Assembly: GCA_900554385.1 (NCBI GenBank)
Contig: USHE01000055.1
Span: 1 to 10,808 of the forward strand
Direction of reading: 5' to 3'
DNA: 10,808 nt
Source: an uncultured bacterium
GTDB lineage: Bacteria; Cyanobacteriota; Vampirovibrionia; Gastranaerophilales; Gastranaerophilaceae
Position 1 is the stretch's first letter. Each line of letters starts with the position of its first letter. Below the pieces are notes generated by a model that ran no database searches, was not told the DNA's origin, and saw nothing but the letters and a program-made list of their open reading frames with translations. Positions 6,845-10,808 of the stretch are shown here, one piece after another. A program made the position numbers and the translations under genes.

Positions 6845-8546
6845 CATAAACTTTTTCGGCTTCAAGTTTTCTGCCGATATTACTAAGCGCAACACTTTTT
6901 AAATAATATGCATTTCCGCAATTTCTATCAAGCATAATTGCCTTATTAGCAAACTCAAGGGCTGAGAAGTTTTCCTTTTTATCCAGAAACACACCAGTAA
7001 TCCCCAGATAATAATACACATCTGATGGATCCAAATCAATAGCCTCTATATAATCGGAAATAGCTTCATCATACTTGCCAAGACTATGAAGCCCCCAGGC
7101 TTTTCTGTAGTGGCAGTATGCATAATCCTTATTTACCATAAGAGCTTTATTTGCATAAAGAATTGATTTTTTAATATTATTCATCTTACTGTAACAATAT
7201 GAAATATTTGCATAAGCATCAACAAACGAATTATCGCATTCTATACATTTTTCATAAAAGGCAATTGCCTCACTGTATTTATTCATCTTTTCATAAGCCC
7301 ATGCTTTTCTAAAATAAGAATATGCACTGTTACTATCAATAAGGATTGCCCTGTTAGCGTAAGCCAGCGACAATTCAATATTTCCTAATTGTGAATAACA
7401 ATACGACAACGATTGGTTGTAATCCAAATCATCAGGAGCGAGTTCAACACTTTTTAAAAATGCCTCTGCCGCATCTTCATAACGCTCAACCTCAAGCAAA
7501 ATATTACCTTTACGATAGTATGAATATGCAGAACCTTCATTAACTTTTATTGCTTCATCCGCGTATTTATCTGCAAGTTTAAGCTCTTTAATCTTTGAAT
7601 AACAAAAAGATAACCCTAATAAAATATCTTCATCTTTTGGATTATATTTAAGAGATTTTTTGTAATAATCGATTGCGCTGTAGTAATCTTTTTTCTCCTC
7701 ATAAATTTTTGCCATCTCATAGTTTATATCCCAGTCTGATTGGGTTGTATAATCCGCAAAGCGCAAATACCTGAGGGCTTTATCATACTGTTTTCGTTCC
7801 TTACAGCATTTGGCTAATTTCGTTAAAACAAAGCCCTTATCATCAGTTTTTCTGTAAAGTTTACGAGCAAGCTTTTCAGCCATATCGTAATCCTCAATAT
7901 AGATATAACACATAATTTGTTTTTCCAACAAATCCTGAGTTTCTTTTATTGCAAGACATTTTTCAAGATATATAAAAGTATTATCCGCATCTCCTAAATA
8001 GCCATAAATTTGCGTCATCACAGAATAAAGCCTGTACCTATCTTTATAATCTTTGGCTTTATCAAAATATTCCGAAGCCTTTTCATATTCATCAAGGTAA
8101 TAAAACAGCCATATAAGATTAAAATAATAAGTAGCAGAATCTACTGGATTTTCTAATAATACTGTCTTATAATGCTCAAATTTTTCCTTATCATCAAGAT
8201 AAGAATAAATAACCGCAAGAAAAATTTGATTATACCAATTATCACTGCCTAAATTTTCAGCAATCTCTGCAAATTTTTTACACTCCTTAGCCTTGCCTAG
8301 TCTGCCGTAGACAAATGCGACCCTGATATAACCATAAGCGTATTGGGGGTCAGATTTTATGGATTTTTTAGCATACTTTAGTGCTTTTTTATCATCATGA
8401 GCAAAGACATAAGCTTTAGATAAATAAGCATACTGTTCGGCAGTCAAATGCTTTTCTTTTTCAAGCATCTTAATAACATCCTCAGCCGAAACCTCATTTA
8501 TGAATATTTTAGCATCTTCGTATTTTGTATAAAAATTATCGTACAT
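6816..8546 (-). CDS. Large cytoplasmic tetratricopeptide-repeat protein
   Basis: The 576-residue product consists almost entirely of TPR units of 34 residues, about 15-16 of them, after a short N-terminal helix. No signal peptide or membrane helix is present, so it is likely cytoplasmic and probably an adaptor for protein complexes; the partner is unknown. The second half shows a higher-order repeat of two TPRs (68 residues): SFCYSK at 313, SYCYSQ at 381, SYCYSK at 449, each followed about 30 residues later by AYSYYRKG, AYSYFRKA and AYCHYRKA. The start ATG (8546) follows AGGT in ACAGGTTGTC. It lies about 100 bp downstream of pyrF on the same strand with no hairpin between, so co-transcription is possible. 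The 3' end overlaps comEC tail to tail by 29 bp (stop TAG at 6818-6816). Confidence 0.9.
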   Translation of the reverse strand: MYDNFYTKYEDAKIFINEVSAEDVIKMLEKEKHLTAEQYAYLSKAYVFAHDDKKALKYAKKSIKSDPQYAYGYIRVAFVYGRLGKAKECKKFAEIAENLGSDNWYNQIFLAVIYSYLDDKEKFEHYKTVLLENPVDSATYYFNLIWLFYYLDEYEKASEYFDKAKDYKDRYRLYSVMTQIYGYLGDADNTFIYLEKCLAIKETQDLLEKQIMCYIYIEDYDMAEKLARKLYRKTDDKGFVLTKLAKCCKERKQYDKALRYLRFADYTTQSDWDINYEMAKIYEEKKDYYSAIDYYKKSLKYNPKDEDILLGLSFCYSKIKELKLADKYADEAIKVNEGSAYSYYRKGNILLEVERYEDAAEAFLKSVELAPDDLDYNQSLSYCYSQLGNIELSLAYANRAILIDSNSAYSYFRKAWAYEKMNKYSEAIAFYEKCIECDNSFVDAYANISYCYSKMNNIKKSILYANKALMVNKDYAYCHYRKAWGLHSLGKYDEAISDYIEAIDLDPSDVYYYLGITGVFLDKKENFSALEFANKAIMLDRNCGNAYYLKSVALSNIGRKLEAEKVYAKAVQLGLE

Positions 8547-8649
8547 GACAACCTGTATTTCTAACCTTATTACAGATAGATATACGACCGGTTCTGATAT
8601 AAACTTTGAGAAATTCAGCGATATATTTACAAAATTTAACTAAAGAGAA

Positions 8650-8718
8650 CTACAAAGACTCTTTATCTTCAAGCGCAGTAGTAATCTCATCGAGAATTAA
8701 CTGAGCGGCTGCGACTCA
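8650..8718 (-). other. pyrF: Continuation of pyrF frame beyond the in-frame TGA
   Basis: After TGA at 8718-8716 the same frame reads VAAAQLILDEI followed by ten more residues ending in KESL, then TAG at 8652-8650. This is an amphipathic helix of the kind that ends PyrF proteins (the usual pattern is GRPIT, two to five residues, then A-A-x-x-I-L-x-E-I). Including the TGA codon, the product would be 252 residues. Other genes in the window use TGG for Trp and contain no in-frame TGA, which argues against a general UGA reassignment. Confidence 0.7.
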
Positions 8719-9408
8719 ATTTTCAGCAGTAGTAATAGGGCGTCCGATAACCATATAATCCACACCTGATAAAATTGCCCCGCGCGGAGTGTCGACTCTG
8801 ACCTGATCATTAACCGATGACCTGGTAGGGCGGGTTGCAGGACTAACGATAATAAAATATATATCTGGAATTTGCTGTCTTATTATCTTAGCCTCATCAG
8901 CACTGGCAACAACACCGTCGAGTCCTGATTCATAAGCAACTTGCGCCAATTTGGACACATATTGTTCAATACTTTTTTCAACGCACAATTCCTCTGTTAA
9001 AGTACGCTGTCCAAAACTTGAAAGCAAAGTAACCCCTAAAATAACAGGCGGTTCTTTTTCCAAACGTTTACAGCAGGCATTAACCGCTTTAACAGTTCCT
9101 GCAATCATCTTAGACCCGCCTTGAATATGCACATTAAAGAAATGGATATTATTTTTTACGAGATTAATACACGCTTTTTGAACAGTATTAGGTATATCGT
9201 GGAATTTACTGTCATAATAGCATCTTCCGCCCAATTCCTCAATAAGTCTGACAGCTTCAAAACCGTAAGTAACGATAAGCGGCAGCCCAATCTTAAAATA
9301 GCCGACATAATCTTTTAATTCCAGCACCAGCTCTTTAACTTCCTCAAGGGTATCAACATCAAGAGCCAAAATAATTCTATCCTTAGGACATTCGGGTCTA
9401 ATCATCAT
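8716..9408 (-). CDS. pyrF: Orotidine-5'-phosphate decarboxylase, ending at an in-frame TGA before the expected last helix
   Basis: PyrF decarboxylates OMP to UMP, the last step of de novo pyrimidine synthesis, in the cytoplasm. The TIM-barrel signatures are complete. RIILALDVD holds the first Asp and YFKIGLPL the substrate lysine. YYDSKFHDIPNT holds the catalytic D-x-K-x-x-D set, followed by VTLLSSF and SPATRPTRSS. GVDYMVIGRPIT holds the phosphate-binding Arg. ATG 9408 is preferred over GTG 9417 because a strong AAAGGTGG (9421-9414) sits 5 nt before it and the GTG lies inside that site. This gives 230 residues. The frame stops at TGA (8718-8716) directly after ITTAEN, where relatives continue with one more helix. 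The same frame continues for 21 codons after the TGA to a TAG. So this may be a truncated gene, a sequencing error or read-through. The active-site residues remain. Confidence 0.9.
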   Translation of the reverse strand: MMIRPECPKDRIILALDVDTLEEVKELVLELKDYVGYFKIGLPLIVTYGFEAVRLIEELGGRCYYDSKFHDIPNTVQKACINLVKNNIHFFNVHIQGGSKMIAGTVKAVNACCKRLEKEPPVILGVTLLSSFGQRTLTEELCVEKSIEQYVSKLAQVAYESGLDGVVASADEAKIIRQQIPDIYFIIVSPATRPTRSSVNDQVRVDTPRGAILSGVDYMVIGRPITTAEN

Positions 9409-9431
9409 CCATACCACCTTTTAACAGAAAT

Positions 9432-9459
9432 ATTTTACTACTAAAACAAATAAAATCAA
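9432..9459 (-). promoter_or_regulatory. Probable sigma-70 promoter of pyrF
   Basis: On the minus strand TTGATT (9459-9454) and TAAAAT (9437-9432) are separated by 16 bp, close to the -35 and -10 consensus (4/6 and 5/6). Transcription would start around 9425, giving a leader of under 20 nt that contains the Shine-Dalgarno AAAGGTGG of pyrF. Confidence 0.55.
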
Positions 9460-9538
9460 TAGAGTTTGACAGCCAATTCCGTAGCTTTCCCCGAGCTTTT
9501 TTCAGAGTTTAAGTGACTAAAATTCCCAAATATTAAAC

Positions 9539-9564
9539 GTCATCCTGAATTTATTTCAGGGTCT
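9539..9564 (+). repeat. Palindromic repeat copy R1
   Basis: The copy is GTCAT, then stem CCTGAA, loop TTTAT, stem TTCAGG, then GTCT. A T-run follows (9564-9570), so as plus-strand RNA it would also look like an intrinsic terminator. The match with inverted copy R4 extends to 31 bp (TAAAC in front), with one mismatch. R1 and R2 stand head to head, 9 bp apart. Confidence 0.85.
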
Positions 9565-9573
9565 TTTTTTATT

Positions 9574-9599
9574 AGATTCCGAACCAAGTTCGGAATGAC
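9574..9599 (-). repeat. Palindromic repeat copy R2 (diverged, covarying stem)
   Basis: Read on the minus strand: GTCA, TTCCGAA, CTTGG, TTCGGAA, TCT. It has the same ends and length as the other copies, but the stem has changed in matched pairs (CTGAA/TTCAG became CCGAA/TTCGG), keeping it palindromic. It is placed opposite to R1, making a 61-bp unit (9539-9599) bounded by GTCAT and ATGAC, like a BIME pair. Confidence 0.8.
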
Positions 9600-9673
9600 A
9601 TAACGCTATTGTCTTTTTAGACTTTTACTATTCCTCTGTACAAATACCCCCTCACTAAGAACAGCCACCCTTG

Positions 9674-9699
9674 GTCACCCTGAACTTGTTTCAGGGTCT
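9674..9699 (+). repeat. Palindromic repeat copy R3
   Basis: The copy is GTC, stem ACCCTGAA, loop CTTGT, stem TTCAGGGT, then CT. It is identical over all 26 bases to R5 read on the opposite strand. A run of six further T residues or so follows, so it is a good terminator-like hairpin on the plus strand. It ends 21 bp before the nuclease ATG, and its loop region carries the likely -35 of that gene. Confidence 0.85.
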
Positions 9700-9714
9700 T
9701 TTTTAAGATATAAT
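9686..9714 (+). promoter_or_regulatory. Promoter of the GIY-YIG gene, partly inside repeat R3; leaderless
   Basis: TTGTTT (9686-9691, within R3) and a perfect TATAAT (9709-9714) are exactly 17 bp apart. The -10 ends 6 bp before ATG 9721, so the transcript would begin at or beside the start codon. This agrees with the absence of any Shine-Dalgarno. Confidence 0.6.
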
Positions 9715-9720
9715 CCAATT

Positions 9721-10023
9721 ATGGAAGAACAGAATGCTGTTTATATAATGACAAACTATAAAAATACAACATTTTACATTGGAGTTACTAACAATCTTCT
9801 ACGACGAGTAATGGAACATAAAGCAAAATTAAACAAGGGCTTTTCTTCGAAATACAATACAACAAAACTAGTTTATTTTGAACTTACATCTTCCATTGAA
9901 GACGCACTAAATCGAGAAAAACAACTTAAGAACTGGCACCGTGACTGGAAAATAAATTTAATAAAATCAAGCAATCCAGATTTTGAAGACTTGAGTTATA
10001 CAATTGGATTAGACAGACCCTGA
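9721..10023 (+). CDS. Single-domain GIY-YIG endonuclease (UPF0213/COG2827 type)
   Basis: This is a 100-residue protein made of one GIY-YIG nuclease domain, related to the N-terminal nuclease of UvrC and to homing enzymes such as I-TevI. The core motifs are VYIM (7-10), FYIGVTNN (18-25, the YIG element), the catalytic Arg in LLRRVMEH (R28 or R29, H33), KLVYFE (49-54), and ALNREKQLKNW (62-72) with the metal-binding Glu66. WKINLI and NPDFEDL follow, as usual for this short family. No DNA-binding domain is attached, so target choice is unknown. All expected active-site residues are present. The start ATG has no Shine-Dalgarno and probably begins a leaderless mRNA. The last two codons (Arg, Pro) and the TGA stop lie inside repeat R4. 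The flanking repeats suggest it moves or spreads with them; this is inference. Confidence 0.92.
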   Translation: MEEQNAVYIMTNYKNTTFYIGVTNNLLRRVMEHKAKLNKGFSSKYNTTKLVYFELTSSIEDALNREKQLKNWHRDWKINLIKSSNPDFEDLSYTIGLDRP

Positions 10024-10040
10024 AATAAATTCAGCATGAC
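10015..10040 (-). repeat. Palindromic repeat copy R4, overlapping the GIY-YIG stop codon
   Basis: Read on the minus strand: GTCAT, GCTGAA, TTTAT, TTCAGG, GTCT. It differs from R1 at one base (C to G), which breaks the outermost stem pair. On the plus strand its first nine bases encode the final Arg-Pro-stop of the nuclease. Confidence 0.85.
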
Positions 10041-10055
10041 GTTTAGGTATTGTTT

Positions 10056-10081
10056 AGACCCTGAAACAAGTTCAGGGTGAC
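10056..10081 (-). repeat. Palindromic repeat copy R5
   Basis: It is the exact reverse complement of R3 over 26 bases. It has an 8-bp stem with a 5-base loop on either strand and no T-run on the plus strand. It lies 15 bp beyond R4 in the same orientation. Confidence 0.85.
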
Positions 10082-10114
10082 AGACGGGAGGAGAGTGTGA
10101 CTTGTGTTTTTTGC

Positions 10115-10142
10115 AAAAGAAAGGCGGGGAGTGTATCCCCGC
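10115..10142 (-). terminator. Intrinsic terminator of the pilin-like gene
   Basis: On the minus strand the stem GCGGGGA (10142-10136), loop TACAC and stem TCCCCGC (10130-10124) are followed by C-TTT-C-TTTT. The 7-bp GC-rich stem is perfect. It lies 133 bp downstream of the pilin-like stop codon and is the only strong terminator visible in the window apart from the repeats. Confidence 0.7.
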
Positions 10143-10275
10143 TGATTATAACAAAAAGATATTCTTTCTTATGTCGGGTTTATTTGCCCAACATTATTTT
10201 TAATCTGTACCTCTTTCGCAATCTCGTGCTAAGCGGCATTTACAACAACCGCTCCAGAGTGGTGCAGTAACTCAG
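10143..10275 (-). other. Long 3' untranslated stretch of the pilin-like gene
   Basis: This holds no convincing gene. It contains a weak stem (AGCGG at 10231-10235 with CCGCT) and the lower half of the stop-codon hairpin. One minus-strand frame begins inside the pilin gene and reads VTELLHHSGAVVVNAA, a TAG, then HEIAKEVQIKNNVGQ. It may be a decayed coding remnant or chance. Confidence 0.4.
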
Positions 10276-10290
10276 TTACTTGCCGGCACC
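10261..10290 (-). other. Stem-loop across the stop codon of the pilin-like gene
   Basis: AGTAACT (10266-10272) and AGTTACT (10274-10280) are perfect inverted arms around one base. An outer stem GGTGC / GCACC (10261-10265, 10286-10290) encloses them, with a 5-base bulge. The arms include the TAA stop of the pilin-like gene. It has no T-run, so it is not an intrinsic terminator; a role in mRNA stability is only a guess. Confidence 0.4.
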
Positions 10291-10808
10291 GTAAAGAACT
10301 GCTCTTGCTGCGTCTGAGTTTGGTAAAATTGTTTGGTCATACATAATTACAGGATAAATATCTGTTGGATTACTTACTTTACAGTCAGTAATTGCTGTGG
10401 ATGGATCAGGTGCAGCATTACCATCACATTGAGCCATTTTATTAGGATTCTTTATACCGTTAACATCAATTACACCTTTGCAAAATCCAGCATCCGAAGT
10501 CTTGTTACCTTCTGTACAAGCGCCGGCATTTTTAGGGAATGTAAAAGTAATACCGTCATTGAAGTACAGAGTGTAATTTGAAGTGCCTTTCGAGCCAAAA
10601 CCAGCTTTTGTTGTCCCGTTAGATGACTCCCAACCTTCATCTTCTGCAGCCCCAGCACTTGTTTTAACAACATTCATACGGTTGTTGAATATGTTGTACA
10701 AAGACGCACCATCGTTAGTTGTAACAGAAGTTGTTTGTGACATATCGTAGTCATCAAGAGCAACGTTCAAAACAACAGCTTGTGACAATACTGACAAAGC
10801 TTTTTTGT
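10276..10808 (-). CDS. Type II secretion / type IV pilus-like pseudopilin, N-terminus beyond the window edge
   Basis: The frame is open from the right edge to TAA at 10278-10276 and 176 residues are visible. The first residues, KKALSVLSQAVVLN, fit the amphipathic end of a pilin N-terminal helix, so the TTG at 10797 is not a true start. The prepilin peptidase site and hydrophobic helix should lie outside the window. The rest is a pilin-like globular domain: a Thr/Ser/Gly-rich middle, four cysteines (ACTEG, GFCKG, AQCDG, TDCKV) that could pair as two disulfides, and GVIDVNGIKNPNK. The last resembles the D-x-N-G-x-x-x-P-N segment of GspG-like pseudopilins near the calcium site. The C-terminus is PVIMYDQTILPNSDAARAVL. 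It is likely exported and anchored in the inner membrane. Whether it is a structural pilin or an adhesin-like minor pilin cannot be told from this part. Confidence 0.82.
   Translation of the reverse strand, partial: KKALSVLSQAVVLNVALDDYDMSQTTSVTTNDGASLYNIFNNRMNVVKTSAGAAEDEGWESSNGTTKAGFGSKGTSNYTLYFNDGITFTFPKNAGACTEGNKTSDAGFCKGVIDVNGIKNPNKMAQCDGNAAPDPSTAITDCKVSNPTDIYPVIMYDQTILPNSDAARAVLYGAGK

Larger units (their letters stand above)
9534..10081. mobile_element. Candidate repeat-nuclease cassette: GIY-YIG gene enclosed by palindromic repeats
   Basis: This is the whole stretch between the pyrF promoter and the pilin terminator. It holds five 26-bp palindromic repeats and one GIY-YIG nuclease gene. 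The order is R1 (+), R2 (-), R3 (+), gene, R4 (-), R5 (-). R1 with its flank (9534-9564) and R4 with its flank (10015-10045) form a 31-bp inverted pair with one mismatch. R3 and R5 are perfect inverted copies. No target-site duplication is obvious and there is no transposase. Mobility is an inference from the arrangement. Confidence 0.4.

Noticed and set aside
8650..8718. UGA reassignment to an amino acid as explanation of the pyrF stop
   Set aside because: All other genes keep long frames with TGG for Trp and no internal TGA, and the GIY-YIG gene ends on TGA.
9607..9622. TATTGT...TTAGAC after R2 resembles the spacer between R4 and R5, perhaps a remnant of a sixth repeat
   Set aside because: The match is only two hexamers with a 4-nt gap between them, too little to claim a decayed copy.
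9539..10081. CRISPR array reading of the repeats
   Set aside because: Orientation alternates, spacing is irregular (9 to over 300 bp), one interval holds a gene, and no cas gene is present.
10276..10797. TTG at 10797 as the start of the pilin-like gene
   Set aside because: The frame continues to the window edge with KKA in front of it, as expected inside a pilin N-terminal helix, and a TTG start there would remove the pilin export signal.

Overview
The window looks like a chromosomal segment of an AT-rich gut-type bacterium. The closest match I can suggest is Candidatus Gastranaerophilales / Melainabacteria (Vampirovibrionia). The basis is indirect: a pseudopilin-like protein of the style common there, ComEC, and many secreted or TPR proteins with A/T-rich codons. 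I could not search a database, so the taxon is an inference.

Layout from left to right. (1) Positions 1-378, minus strand: the N-terminal part of a calcineurin-like metallophosphoesterase that runs off the left edge. It is divergent from (2) ispG (442-1497, plus), an isoprenoid enzyme of the MEP pathway. A perfect 8-bp dyad lies in the 63-bp divergent gap. (3) A compact plus-strand cluster at 1581-6844: a small secreted protein, a secreted TPR protein overlapping it by 14 nt, a secreted GHL10-type glycosidase-like protein 2 nt further on, and a full-length ComEC DNA-uptake channel. (4) A minus-strand pair: pyrF (orotidine-5'-phosphate decarboxylase) followed by a large cytoplasmic TPR-repeat protein, whose 3' end overlaps the 3' end of comEC tail to tail by 29 bp. 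pyrF has an in-frame TGA after the conserved GRPIT motif, and 21 sensible codons follow it in the same frame before a TAG. (5) Positions 9534-10081: a short GIY-YIG endonuclease gene embedded in five copies of a 26-bp palindromic repeat. Three lie upstream and two downstream. They include a perfect inverted 26-bp pair and a 31-bp inverted pair with one mismatch. The repeats supply the probable -35 element and the stop codon of the nuclease gene. (6) At the right edge, minus strand, the C-terminal part of a type II secretion / type IV pilus-like pseudopilin with its own downstream intrinsic terminator.

How the genes may work together. ispG and pyrF are housekeeping genes. The 1581-6844 cluster is mostly envelope-directed (three signal peptides plus a membrane channel). 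ComEC and the pilin-like protein would fit a DNA-uptake or pilus function, but the pilin gene is not linked in an operon with comEC.

The best candidate for something undescribed is the repeat-nuclease cassette: a REP/BIME-like palindrome family closely associated with a single-domain GIY-YIG nuclease, resembling REP/RAYT systems but with a different enzyme. The second is the UGA-interrupted pyrF.
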